Assembly (NCBI RefSeq): GCF_000759835.1
Contig: NZ_BBNB01000001.1
Span: 248,001-312,000 of the forward strand
Length of the DNA: 64,000 nt
Direction: 5' to 3'
Source: Citrobacter sedlakii NBRC 105722
GTDB taxonomy: Bacteria; Pseudomonadota; Gammaproteobacteria; Enterobacterales; Enterobacteriaceae
In this document: one piece after another, positions 30,660 through 40,066 of the stretch
How positions within the stretch are numbered: position 1 is the stretch's first letter
How the letters are laid out: the number at the start of each line of letters is the position of its first letter
The notes under the pieces: generated by a model
The model's input: only the letters and a program-made list of their open reading frames with translations
What the model was told of the DNA's origin: nothing
Database searches by the model: none
Position numbers and translations under genes: made by a program

Positions 30660-31979
30660 ATGACAACGCATGAAAGTAGCACTGCCATTCTGAAGAAAAA
30701 CAAAAAAGTCCTCATCGCCAGCCTGACCGGCAGTGCGATTGAGTGGTTCGATTACTTCCTGTATGGCACCGCCGCCGCGCTGGTGTTTAACAAGATTTTC
30801 TTTCCGATGGTTGACCCGGTTATCGGTCTGATCCTCTCGTATCTGTCTTTCTCTCTGACCTTTTTCATTCGCCCGATCGGTGGTGTTGTCTTTGCCCATA
30901 TCGGCGACCGGATTGGCCGTAAGAAAACGCTGGTCTTAACGCTGTCGCTGATGGGCGGCGCGACGGTGATGATTGGCCTGTTGCCGACCTACGAGATGAT
31001 TGGTATCTGGGCGCCCATTTTGTTGATTCTGATGCGTATCATTCAGGGAATGGGGATAGGTGGCGAATGGGGCGGCGCGCTGCTGCTGGCCTATGAATAC
31101 GCGCCGGAAAAACGTAAAGGCTTTTTTGGCAGTATTCCCCAGGCGGGGGTCACCATCGGCATGCTGATGGCGACGTTTATCGTGTCGTTAATGACGCTGT
31201 TCAGCGAAGAGGATTTCCTCTCCTGGGGATGGCGCATCCCGTTCCTGCTCAGTTCCGTACTGGTGCTGCTGGGGCTATGGATCCGCCGCGATATTGACGA
31301 AACGCCGGATTTTCAGAAAGTGAAGCAATCCGGACAGGTCGCCAAAGCGCCGCTTCGCGAGACGCTCACCCATCACTGGCGTGAAGTGCTGATCGCCGCA
31401 GGACTCAAAGTGGTAGAAACCGCGCCATTTTATATTTTTTCGACCTTTGTGGTCAGTTACGCGACGACAACGCTCACCTACCAAAAGTCGCAAGCGCTGG
31501 AAGCCGTTACCCTTGGCGCGCTGGTGGCTACGGTAATGATCCCGCTGATGGGCCTGTTGTCGGATAAAGTGGGCCGTAAACGGATGTATGCCGTCAGCGT
31601 CTGCCTGCTTGGTCTGTTTATCGTGCCGTGGTTTCTACTGCTCAATACCGGCACGACCTGGGGAATCGTACTGGCGACGGTGGTGATGTTCGGCATTCTC
31701 TGGGCCCCCGTCACCGCGGTTCTCGGCACGCTCTGCTCAGAAATTTTCAGCGCTAACGTTCGTTATACCGGGATCACCCTGGGTTACCAGATTGGCGCGG
31801 CACTGGCTGGCGGCACTGCCCCGCTTATCGCGACGGGTCTGCTGGCGAAATATAACGGCGACTGGGTGCCGGTGGCGTGGTATTTGCTCGTCACTGTCGC
31901 TATCTCCCTCACCGCCATCTTCTTTGCAAGTCGGGTAAAACGGTCTTCTGCTATTCACGCTCAGCCGAACGAACTGTAA
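30660..31979 (+). CDS. MHS-family (metabolite:H+ symporter) MFS transporter
   Basis: 439 residues, 12 predicted helices. MHS features: GSAIEWFDYFLYGTAAALVF at the first helix and the MFS loop motif GDRIGRKKTLVLT after helix 2, followed by GMGIGGEWGGALLLAYEYAP and DKVGRKRMYAV. Relatives import shikimate, alpha-ketoglutarate, proline/betaine or aromatic acids. The substrate cannot be assigned; because the genome degrades protocatechuate and no pcaK is visible here, an aromatic acid is a reasonable guess. Inserted between ydcF and hrpA, which are neighbours in E. coli. Confidence 0.87.
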   Translation: MTTHESSTAILKKNKKVLIASLTGSAIEWFDYFLYGTAAALVFNKIFFPMVDPVIGLILSYLSFSLTFFIRPIGGVVFAHIGDRIGRKKTLVLTLSLMGGATVMIGLLPTYEMIGIWAPILLILMRIIQGMGIGGEWGGALLLAYEYAPEKRKGFFGSIPQAGVTIGMLMATFIVSLMTLFSEEDFLSWGWRIPFLLSSVLVLLGLWIRRDIDETPDFQKVKQSGQVAKAPLRETLTHHWREVLIAAGLKVVETAPFYIFSTFVVSYATTTLTYQKSQALEAVTLGALVATVMIPLMGLLSDKVGRKRMYAVSVCLLGLFIVPWFLLLNTGTTWGIVLATVVMFGILWAPVTAVLGTLCSEIFSANVRYTGITLGYQIGAALAGGTAPLIATGLLAKYNGDWVPVAWYLLVTVAISLTAIFFASRVKRSSAIHAQPNEL

Positions 31980-31988
31980 TAGTCATAA

Positions 31989-32016
31989 GCCTCACCCGGT
32001 ATTTGCCGGGTGAGGC
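31989..32016. terminator. REP-like stem-loop between the MHS transporter and hrpA
   Basis: Perfect 11-base stem GCCTCACCCGG / CCGGGTGAGGC with a six-base loop between convergent stops. No T tract; likely a 3'-end stabiliser or bidirectional terminator. Confidence 0.6.
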
Positions 32017-32043
32017 GCTACGTTCACGTCACAGTGCAAACAA

Positions 32044-35000
32044 TTACCCGTTTATCTGCTCCATCGCCTGTAAAATACGCTTATCTGAAATCGGATAAGG
32101 CGTACCGAGCTGCTGCGCGAAGTAACTGACGCGCAGCTCCTCTATCATCCAGCGGATCGCCTTCACATCTTCATCTTCACGTCGCGCAGGGGGCAATTTA
32201 TTGAGCCACTGCTGCCACGCCTGCTGCACGCTCTCTACTTTCAGCATTTGGGCGCGGTCGCGGTGCGGATCGACAGCCAGCTTCTCGAGCCGTTTTTCGA
32301 TCGCCTGTAAATAGCGCAGCGTGTCGCCGAGACGTTTGAAGCCGTTTCCGGTGACAAAGCCGCGATACACCAGCCCGCTCATTTGCGCTTTAATATCCGA
32401 CAGCCCCAGCGCCATCGTCATGTCCACGCGCCCTTTCAACCGCTTGTTGATGGCAAACACGGCAGTCAGGATCTGCTCAACCTGCTTTGCTATCTCCACC
32501 ACGGTGTCGTTCAGTTCGGCACGCACCTTTTCGTGTAACGCGGTAAAACCTTCCTCTGTCCAGACCGGGCCGCCGTTGGCGTCGATCAATTTGTCTACGC
32601 CACAGGAGATACAGTCGTCTATCAGTTCCAGCACCTTCCCATACGGGTTGAAGTACAGACCCAGCTTAGCTTTGTTCGGCAGCTTCTCGTGCAGGTACTT
32701 AATGGGCGACGGTATGTTCAGCAGCAGCAAACGCCGCAGGCCGGACCACATTGCCTGCCGCTGTTCCAGCGGGTTATCGAACAGTTTGATCGCCACACTG
32801 TCGCGCTCGTCCACCAACGCTGGCCAGGCTTTGACCTTATAATTGCCGCGTTTCTGCTCGTAGCTTTCCGGAAGCTGGCCAAAACTCCAGATATGCAGGC
32901 CGCTCTGTTCGATACCGTCGTCCGCCACGGCAGACAAGGTTTCCTGAACCTTGCCCTTCAGCGCCTCTTTCAGCGCCGTTAACGAACGTCCTTCCTGCAG
33001 TTTTTTGTTCTTCTCGTCGACAACGCGGAACGTGACTTTCAGATGATCGGGCACCTGTTCCCAGTGCCAGTCTTCGCGGTCAACCGTCACGCCGGTCATG
33101 CGGCGCAGCTCACGCTCAAGGGCCTCCAGTAGCGGCAGTTCGAGCGGGGTTACACGGCCTAAAAACGCCTCAGCATAATTTGGCGCAGGGACAAAGTTGC
33201 GCCGTACTGGCTTCGGCAGCGACTTGATCAGCGCAATCACCAGCTCACGGCGCAGGCCGGGGATCTGCCATTCAAAACCGCTCTCGTCCACCTGGTTCAG
33301 CAGCGGCAGAGGGATGTGTACCGTCACGCCGTCGGCATCCGCGCCCGGTTCAAACTGGTAGCTCAGGCGCAGCTTCAGATTGCCCTGATGCCAGAAGTTG
33401 GGATAGTCCAGCTTGCTGATCTTTTCCGCCCCCTCTTTGATCAGCATGCTCTTTTCAAAATTGAGCAGGTCTGGCGTTTCCCTGCTGACCTTTTTCCACC
33501 AACTGTCAAAATGACGCGCCGAAATCACGTCATGGCTGATGCGCTGGTCGTAGAACTCAAACAGCGTCTCATCATCCACCAGAATGTCGCGGCGACGCGA
33601 TTTGTGTTCCAGCTCTTCGACCTCAGCACGCAGCTTCAGGTTATCGCGGAAGAATGCGTGCCGCGTTTGCCAGTCGCCTTCGACCAGCGCGTGGCGGATA
33701 AACAGCTCGCGACATAACGCCGGATCGATCTGGCTGTAGTTCACCTTGCGGGCGGCGACAATCGGTAAACCGTACAGGGTGACCTTTTCAGTCGCCATCA
33801 CTGCGCCCTGCGCCCGCTCCCAGTGCGGTTCACTGTAAGAACGTTTAATCAGGTGCTGGGCAACAGGCTCCACCCAGTCCGGATCGATTCGCGCCGCAAT
33901 ACGGCCCCACAGACGGCTGGTTTCCACCAGTTCTGCCACCATCGTCCATTTTGGCGGTTTCTTGAATAAACCAGAGCCGGGGAAGATGGAGAAACGCGCG
34001 TTGCGTGCGCCGGTATATTCCTGCTTGTCGGCATCCTTCATCCCGATATGCGACAGCAGCCCGGTAAGCAGCGCAATATGAATTTCACGGTATTCCGCCG
34101 GTTCGCTATTGACCGGAATGCCCAGCTCTTTCACCACCTGACGCAGTTGGGTGTAAATATCCTGCCACTCGCGCACCCGCAGGTAGTTGAGGAAATCCAC
34201 GCGGCACTGGCGGCGGAACTGGTTCGATGACAGCGCCTTCTGCTGCTCGCCGAGATAATTCCACAGGTTTACGAATGCCAGAAAATCGGACTCTTTATCG
34301 TGGAAACGACGATGTTTTTCATCCGACGCCTGCTGCTTGTCCATTGGCCTTTCGCGCGGGTCCTGAATGGAGAGCGCGGAGGTGATGATCATCGCCTCGC
34401 GCACGCAGCCGTGTTTTTGCGCTTCCAGCACCATGCGCGCCAGGCGCGGATCCACCGGCAGCTGGCTGAGCTGGCGACCCAGCGGCGTTAGCTTATAGGC
34501 GTTCGCCTGTTCGTCAGTCGTAATCGCGCCCAGTTCTTCCAGCAGGCGCACGCCGTCCTGGATATTGCGCTTGTCCGGCGCTTCGACAAACGGGAACGCG
34601 GCGATATCGCCCAGTCCCAGCGCGGTCATTTGCAGAATAACCGACGCCAGGTTGGTACGCAGAATCTCCGGATCGGTAAACTCCGGGCGCGACAGGAAAT
34701 CGTCCTCGGAATAAAGACGAATACAGATCCCTTCCGAGACGCGACCGCAACGCCCCTTACGCTGGTTAGCGGAAGCCTGAGAAACCGGCTCGATAGGCAG
34801 ACGTTGTACCTTTGTACGGTAGCTGTAACGACTAATGCGCGCGGTGCCGGGGTCAATGACGTACTTAATACCCGGCACGGTGAGCGAGGTTTCCGCCACG
34901 TTGGTCGCCAGCACAATGCGCCGTCCGCTGTGGGACTGGAACACCCGGTTCTGTTCGCTATTGGAGAGCCGGGCATACAGCGGCAGCACTTCCGTATGGC

Positions 35001-35946
35001 GTAAATTGAGCTTATTAAGCGCGTCGGCGGTGTCGCGGATTTCGCGTTCACCGCTCATAAAGATCAGAATATCGCCGGGGCTTTCACGTCCCAGTTCCTC
35101 TACCGCATCGAAAATAGCCTGTAGCTGGTCGCGTTCGGTATCGTCCGCCTCTTCTACAATCGGGCGATAGCGCACTTCCACCGGATAGGTCCGTCCTGAC
35201 ACCTCTATAATCGGCGCATTGTTGAAATGTTTTGAGAATCGCTCCGGATCGATAGTCGCGGAAGTAATGATAACTTTCAGGTCCGGGCGACGAGGCAACA
35301 GCTCTTTCAGATACCCCAGAAGAAAATCGATGTTCAGGCTGCGCTCGTGCGCTTCATCGATAATGATGGTGTCGTACTGCATCAGCAGACGATCCTGCTG
35401 GATTTCCGCCAGCAGAATACCGTCGGTCATCAGCTTAACCATCGTGTTATCGCTGACGTGGTCGTTGAAACGCACCTTATAACCGATGCAGCCGCCCGGC
35501 TCCGTTTGCAATTCTTCAGCAATACGGTTCGCCACGGTACGCGCAGCCAGACGGCGCGGTTGCGTATGGCCAATCAGCCCTTTAACCCCGCGCCCCAACT
35601 CCATGCAAATTTTCGGTAGCTGGGTGGTTTTTCCCGACCCGGTTTCCCCGGCCACAATCACCACCTGGTGATCGCGAACCGCTTCAAGAATGGCCTGTTT
35701 TTTCTGGCTAACCGGCAGGTTTTCCGGATACACGATCGCCGGACGTGACGCTTCGCGTAGCACGACTTTACCGGCTGCCTGTTCGATCTCTTTTGCCATT
35801 TCCTGGTAAATGGCCTGTTGTGCATCAGGATTTTTAACCTTCTTCACGCCGTGGAGGCGGCGAGCAAAACGCTGGCGATCGCGCAGCATCAACGCATCTA
35901 ACTGCTGTTGCAGGAGGTGGAAGGTTAATTTTTGTTGTTCTGTCAT
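32044..35946 (-). CDS. hrpA: ATP-dependent RNA helicase HrpA
   Basis: 1300 residues, the E. coli length. DEAH-box helicase: Walker A GETGSGKTTQLPK, DEAH in IIDEAHERSLN, SAT in ITSATIDPERF, motif VI QRKGRCGRVSEG, then HA2/OB domains and the long C-terminal region typical of bacterial HrpA. E. coli HrpA resolves stalled ribosomes and processes fimbrial mRNA. Monocistronic; ribosome-binding site weak. Confidence 0.96.
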   Translation of the reverse strand: MTEQQKLTFHLLQQQLDALMLRDRQRFARRLHGVKKVKNPDAQQAIYQEMAKEIEQAAGKVVLREASRPAIVYPENLPVSQKKQAILEAVRDHQVVIVAGETGSGKTTQLPKICMELGRGVKGLIGHTQPRRLAARTVANRIAEELQTEPGGCIGYKVRFNDHVSDNTMVKLMTDGILLAEIQQDRLLMQYDTIIIDEAHERSLNIDFLLGYLKELLPRRPDLKVIITSATIDPERFSKHFNNAPIIEVSGRTYPVEVRYRPIVEEADDTERDQLQAIFDAVEELGRESPGDILIFMSGEREIRDTADALNKLNLRHTEVLPLYARLSNSEQNRVFQSHSGRRIVLATNVAETSLTVPGIKYVIDPGTARISRYSYRTKVQRLPIEPVSQASANQRKGRCGRVSEGICIRLYSEDDFLSRPEFTDPEILRTNLASVILQMTALGLGDIAAFPFVEAPDKRNIQDGVRLLEELGAITTDEQANAYKLTPLGRQLSQLPVDPRLARMVLEAQKHGCVREAMIITSALSIQDPRERPMDKQQASDEKHRRFHDKESDFLAFVNLWNYLGEQQKALSSNQFRRQCRVDFLNYLRVREWQDIYTQLRQVVKELGIPVNSEPAEYREIHIALLTGLLSHIGMKDADKQEYTGARNARFSIFPGSGLFKKPPKWTMVAELVETSRLWGRIAARIDPDWVEPVAQHLIKRSYSEPHWERAQGAVMATEKVTLYGLPIVAARKVNYSQIDPALCRELFIRHALVEGDWQTRHAFFRDNLKLRAEVEELEHKSRRRDILVDDETLFEFYDQRISHDVISARHFDSWWKKVSRETPDLLNFEKSMLIKEGAEKISKLDYPNFWHQGNLKLRLSYQFEPGADADGVTVHIPLPLLNQVDESGFEWQIPGLRRELVIALIKSLPKPVRRNFVPAPNYAEAFLGRVTPLELPLLEALERELRRMTGVTVDREDWHWEQVPDHLKVTFRVVDEKNKKLQEGRSLTALKEALKGKVQETLSAVADDGIEQSGLHIWSFGQLPESYEQKRGNYKVKAWPALVDERDSVAIKLFDNPLEQRQAMWSGLRRLLLLNIPSPIKYLHEKLPNKAKLGLYFNPYGKVLELIDDCISCGVDKLIDANGGPVWTEEGFTALHEKVRAELNDTVVEIAKQVEQILTAVFAINKRLKGRVDMTMALGLSDIKAQMSGLVYRGFVTGNGFKRLGDTLRYLQAIEKRLEKLAVDPHRDRAQMLKVESVQQAWQQWLNKLPPARREDEDVKAIRWMIEELRVSYFAQQLGTPYPISDKRILQAMEQING

Positions 35947-36093
35947 AAGGTTAGATGGCAGTGCTCTGCCTGGTTAAATCTCTTTAAATTGATAGGTATA
36001 GAGTACCACATCAGCGCATGTTGTGTGTCGTTCAATAAATTCGAACATAGGCTTCGATATATTGCGCTATCTCTGTGGCAGGATTGTGAATAA

Positions 36094-36753
<660 letters not shown>

Positions 36754-36758
36754 GCGCT

Positions 36759-36782
36759 CACCTCCCGCTGCGGCGGGAGGTG
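36759..36782. terminator. stem-loop between azoR and the GFA gene
   Basis: Ten-base stem CACCTCCCGC / GCGGGAGGTG with a four-base loop between convergent stops. The plus-strand tail is GTTCATTTT. Confidence 0.7.
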
Positions 36783-36783
36783 T

Positions 36784-37197
36784 TCATTTTGGCTGATAAC
36801 TCAGATACCCCACCACACCGCGACTCGCGCCATCACTGGGATGATTCACCCCATCGGTTACCTCAACCGGTGAAAAGTCAAAAGGCGAGACGTCTTCAAT
36901 ACAGGCCACGTTCACGCCATACTGATCCGGACTGGAACGGCGCTGGTGAAAGGTGTAGATCCCGCAGACTGAACAAAAATAATGCTTCGCTTCGCCAGTA
37001 TTAAACCGGTACTCCGTGAGCTTATCGCGCCCGGTGAGGACGTCGATACCGTCGAGCGGCGCAGAAACCACCACGGCGCCGCGCATCCGGCAAAACGAAC
37101 AGTTACAGCGGCGCACGGTGTGAAACCCGTCGCTAAGCTGAACGGTAAAGGTGACCGCGCCGCAGTGGCACTGAGCAGAATATTTTTTTGTCATCAT
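36784..37197 (-). CDS. GFA-family (glutathione-dependent formaldehyde-activating-like) zinc protein
   Basis: 137 residues from the first of two adjacent ATGs (37197, 37194); GGGAC lies just upstream. Zinc-binding Cys motifs of the GFA/CENP-V fold are present: CHCGAV near residue 9, CNCSFCRMRG near 30-40 and FCSVCGIYTFHQ near 70. The family was named for glutathione-formaldehyde chemistry, but most members have no proven substrate. The two upstream in-frame residues groups starting at 37299 lack homology and are not used. Confidence 0.85.
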   Translation of the reverse strand: MMTKKYSAQCHCGAVTFTVQLSDGFHTVRRCNCSFCRMRGAVVVSAPLDGIDVLTGRDKLTEYRFNTGEAKHYFCSVCGIYTFHQRRSSPDQYGVNVACIEDVSPFDFSPVEVTDGVNHPSDGASRGVVGYLSYQPK

Positions 37198-37267
37198 GTT
37201 GTCCCGCAATGAGTCGATAACGCCGTTGCAGTGGACAGTATAGAAACAAACGCTCAAGACAACGTGC

Positions 37268-37295
37268 CTGATAGCGCAAAACGGTGCGCTATCAG
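37268..37295. terminator. perfect 11-bp stem-loop after the acyltransferase gene
   Basis: CTGATAGCGCA / TGCGCTATCAG with a six-base loop, 10 bp past the acyltransferase stop and about 70 bp before the GFA gene. The T tract is poor. It probably ends the phospholipid operon. Confidence 0.55.
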
Positions 37296-37305
37296 CCAAT
37301 TTGCT

Positions 37306-37917
37306 TTATTGCGAAAGCGTCAACAACTGCGCCCGGAGGTTATCCATGAACGCGCGCTTGTCGGGATCCGCATACATCGCCCCGCCAATGGACACATCGA
37401 TAAACAGCGGCAGCGGTATCCGGTTGCCCTTCGCCATTACCCGTTCGGTTCCGGTCAGCCAGACAGGAATAATCGGCACCTCCGGAAAACGCTGGCTCAG
37501 ATGCCATAACCCGGACTTCAGCGGCGCCAGCTTTCCAGGCTCGCCGCGGGTACCTTCCGGAAACAGAATCAGCGTCTTGCCTTCTCGTAGCGCCTGTTCG
37601 CAACGGGCCAACGGGTTAGCGTCGCCGCCTTTACGCATCACCGGGATAATGTTGAGAATATTCAGCGCAAACCAGGCCATCCACTTATTACGCAGAAAAT
37701 AATCCGCCGCGGCAACCGGATGCACCTGACCCTGACGACGTAAAGAAAACAGCGAAAGCAGCGCAAACACGTCCATATGGCTGTTGTGATTCGCCACAAT
37801 AATCGCCGGACCGTGTGTCGGCAGACGTTCCCGGTGCCGGACACGCAACCCCAGCCATAGCCAAATGACCGGCCAGACAACACAAAGAGTAAACAGAGTA
37901 CGAAGTAGTCGCGTCAT
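37306..37917 (-). CDS. PlsC-type 1-acyl-sn-glycerol-3-phosphate acyltransferase
   Basis: 203 residues from the ATG at 37917, five bases after the ynbB stop. One N-terminal membrane anchor (about 8-24), catalytic HX4D at His44-Asp49 (NHNSHMD), substrate motif LFPEGTRGEPGKL near 110 and VPIIPVWLTG. This would make phosphatidic acid from lysophosphatidic acid. The place corresponds to E. coli ynbC, which is a much larger and different protein in my memory, so this gene is not named. Confidence 0.88.
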   Translation of the reverse strand: MTRLLRTLFTLCVVWPVIWLWLGLRVRHRERLPTHGPAIIVANHNSHMDVFALLSLFSLRRQGQVHPVAAADYFLRNKWMAWFALNILNIIPVMRKGGDANPLARCEQALREGKTLILFPEGTRGEPGKLAPLKSGLWHLSQRFPEVPIIPVWLTGTERVMAKGNRIPLPLFIDVSIGGAMYADPDKRAFMDNLRAQLLTLSQ

Positions 37918-37922
37918 GGTAG

Positions 37923-38840
37923 TTAAAAGTAAAAATAGCGGATGAAATGAAAGAAGACCGGCGCAGTGAAGATAAGTGAGTCCAGCCTGTCGAGAATACC
38001 ACCGTGTCCGGGCAAGAGAGTGCCGCTGTCTTTGACGCCACAATCCCGTTTGATCGCCGACATCACCACGTCACCACAAAACCCCGTCACGCCGATAATC
38101 ACCCCGGCAAGCAGCGCCATCGCCCCGCTCATTGGTGTCAGTAACGGCCCTAACAGCAGGGCAACCAATGCCGTTGTCGCCACGCCGCCCAGCAATCCTG
38201 CCAGCGTTTTATTCGGACTGACCGTCGGCGTGACCTTAATGCGCCCGAACGACTTACCCCAGATGTACTGCGCAACGTCGTTAAATTCCGTCAGACCGAC
38301 CAGAAACAGCACCAGTAGCGCGCCGGTCTGTTTGCCATCAGCAGGAAGCACCAGCAGAAAAGCCACATGGCTGAACGCAAACACGGTGGTCATTAAACTC
38401 CAGTGCAGTTGGGAAGCGGTACGCAAAAAGCCCTGCGTGTCGCCGGCGATCACCATTCGCGCGGGAAGGAATAAAAAGACATATACCGGAATAAACACCA
38501 CAAACATGCCGTACCAGCCACTGCCGATAAACCCGTAGTTAACCGGAATAGCGATAAACATCCACAACAGCGGCATACGGTCAGCCTGACGGGACGGCGC
38601 CAGGGTCAGAAACTCTTTCAACGCCATAAAGCTGACCAGCCCGAAAAAGGTCAGCGCCAGCCAGGCAGGACTCAGGATCGCCAGCGAAAACAGCACCACG
38701 ATGACCCACCATGTGCGAATGCGTAGCGTTAATTCGCGCCAGTCTTTCTCCGGACGCAGCGTAACCAGTAGCACATTAACCACGCTTGCCGCCAACAGCA
38801 GCGCGAATACCGCCGCCAGGGATGTCTCCAGCATCATCAC
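37923..38840 (-). CDS. ynbB: CDP-diglyceride synthase-like protein YnbB
   Basis: 305 residues if read from GTG 38840, 304 or 303 from ATG 38837 or 38834. GAGG is seven bases before the GTG, and E. coli YnbB begins at the equivalent of the last ATG. About eight helices. The cytidylyltransferase signature GDVVMSAIKRDCGVKDSG followed by LLPGHGGILDRLDS is intact (near residues 255-290). Predicted to convert phosphatidic acid plus CTP to CDP-diacylglycerol. The start overlaps the ynbA stop, so it is co-translated. Confidence 0.92.
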   Translation of the reverse strand: MMMLETSLAAVFALLLAASVVNVLLVTLRPEKDWRELTLRIRTWWVIVVLFSLAILSPAWLALTFFGLVSFMALKEFLTLAPSRQADRMPLLWMFIAIPVNYGFIGSGWYGMFVVFIPVYVFLFLPARMVIAGDTQGFLRTASQLHWSLMTTVFAFSHVAFLLVLPADGKQTGALLVLFLVGLTEFNDVAQYIWGKSFGRIKVTPTVSPNKTLAGLLGGVATTALVALLLGPLLTPMSGAMALLAGVIIGVTGFCGDVVMSAIKRDCGVKDSGTLLPGHGGILDRLDSLIFTAPVFFHFIRYFYF

Positions 38841-39442
38841 TTCGCCACCTCGACCCGCAACGCGCTGCGACAGCGATTACCCGCCGTCCACAGCAGCAGA
38901 AGGATGGCGCCACACCAGACGGCGTTATTCCATGTCGCCAGCTGTGGCCACAGCGTCAAAAGCAGTCCCCAGCAGCCAAACAGCAGCGCGCGATCGCTTT
39001 TGCCTAACGGACCCGCGTAGCTGCGCACGCCGTTAATGGTTTGCGCCAGCACGCCGCAAAATTCCGTCATTGCCGCACAGAACAGCATCGCCACAACCAG
39101 CATTGGGTTACTGTCCGGGATCAGCATAAACGGCAGATAAAGCGCGAGGTCGGAGAGGACATCGCCGGTTTCATTGAGAATCGCACCCAGCCTTGACTGC
39201 TGATTGCACTCTCGCGCCAGCATGCCATCCAGCGCATTAAGCGGCATGCGCACAAAGAGCACGACTGGCAGGAGGACCAGCAGTTCCAGACGGGGGAAAC
39301 ACACCAACACGCCGCCCGTCAGGAATGAGAGCGCCATCGCGGCAAGGGTAATGTGATTAGCCGTCACGCGGTGTCGGTGCAGCCAAAACATGAGGGGACG
39401 CAAAAGCGCCTGAAAAGCGGGCTTAATTTGATAGAGGGTCAT
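38837..39442 (-). CDS. ynbA: CDP-alcohol phosphatidyltransferase-family protein YnbA
   Basis: 201 residues from the ATG at 39442 (MTLYQIKPAFQ), preceded by GGGA. Six helices. The CDP-AP motif region reads NALDGMLARECNQQSRLGAI then LNETGDVLSD: against the usual D-x2-D-G-x2-A-R-x8-G-x3-D-x3-D, the first and third Asp are Asn. E. coli YnbA shares this as I remember it, so it is a family trait rather than damage. Would join CDP-diacylglycerol to an unknown alcohol or phosphate. First gene of the three-gene operon; 101 bp after ydbL with no clear terminator between. Confidence 0.91.
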   Translation of the reverse strand: MTLYQIKPAFQALLRPLMFWLHRHRVTANHITLAAMALSFLTGGVLVCFPRLELLVLLPVVLFVRMPLNALDGMLARECNQQSRLGAILNETGDVLSDLALYLPFMLIPDSNPMLVVAMLFCAAMTEFCGVLAQTINGVRSYAGPLGKSDRALLFGCWGLLLTLWPQLATWNNAVWCGAILLLLWTAGNRCRSALRVEVAK

Positions 39443-39543
39443 TATCATTCCCTGATAATTAAAAAGTCGCGTAATAATGCCTGACTTTATCGATTGATGC
39501 GCCATCGCCCCCTGCTATCAGACAACATTTCAGAATTTATCAG

Positions 39544-39867
39544 TTATTTCCGCAGCCACTTACCGTTGATTCCCTGCACGTACTCGCCCGGACGGGCGCG
39601 CTCAACCAGCTTTTGCCCGGCCATTTTCGCGACCTCCTCTACCGGAATATTGTGGCTTTCAGCAAGCTGCTGGTAGCTGACGCTTCGCGCCTGGTTGATC
39701 TCTTTCACCAGCGTCCGGGTTTCGGCATCCTCTTTCAGCGCCACGAGGTAGCCGTTCAGGGTCTCCCCAACCCGTCCTTGCGTTCTGGCCTCATTGAGGG
39801 TCAGCGCCAGCGCATTTCCGCTCAGCAGGCTGAGAATCAGCGTCGTCAGAAGTAATGTTCGTTTCAT
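39544..39867 (-). CDS. ydbL: YdbL, DUF1318 periplasmic protein
   Basis: 107 residues with a cleavable signal peptide (MKRTLLLTTLILSLLSGNALA). DUF1318 body: LNEARTQGRVGETLNGYLVA, ending in EYVQGINGKWLRK. In E. coli YdbL acts with YnbE and YdbH and is reported to keep YnbE assembly in check. Seven bases after ynbE on the same strand. GAGG before the ATG. Confidence 0.94.
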   Translation of the reverse strand: MKRTLLLTTLILSLLSGNALALTLNEARTQGRVGETLNGYLVALKEDAETRTLVKEINQARSVSYQQLAESHNIPVEEVAKMAGQKLVERARPGEYVQGINGKWLRK

Positions 39868-39874
39868 CCTAACC

Positions 39875-40066
39875 TCAGAACAAGTCGCTACGTGATTTGA
39901 GCAGGCTTTCTACGTCTTTATCCACTTTGATGTGGATCTCATGCTCAATCCTGACATTCATGTTGATAGTGATTGGCTCTTTTGGCGCCGCGACTTCAAT
40001 GCGCGGCGTACAGCCCGTCAATACCCCTGACAGGAGTAGCGCCAGCATGGCTGTCATCATTTTCAT
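39875..40066 (-). CDS. ynbE: YnbE outer-membrane lipoprotein
   Basis: 63 residues. Lipoprotein signal with lipobox LTGC (Cys19), then a short mature part with paired beta-strand sequences (ITINMNVRIEHEIHIKVD). In E. coli YnbE multimerises by beta-strand stacking and joins YdbH to form a bridge to the outer membrane. The ATG overlaps the ydbH stop (ATGA). Confidence 0.94.
   Translation of the reverse strand: MKMMTAMLALLLSGVLTGCTPRIEVAAPKEPITINMNVRIEHEIHIKVDKDVESLLKSRSDLF

Noticed and set aside
32044-35946. Many long antisense frames inside hrpA, nifJ, ydbH and the pca genes
   Set aside because: These follow from codon bias of the real genes, lack ribosome-binding sites and have no family resemblance.
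38837-39442. YnbA as a degraded gene because of Asp-to-Asn changes
   Set aside because: The frame is intact, the operon is tight and the same changes appear in E. coli YnbA from memory, so it is treated as a subfamily trait.
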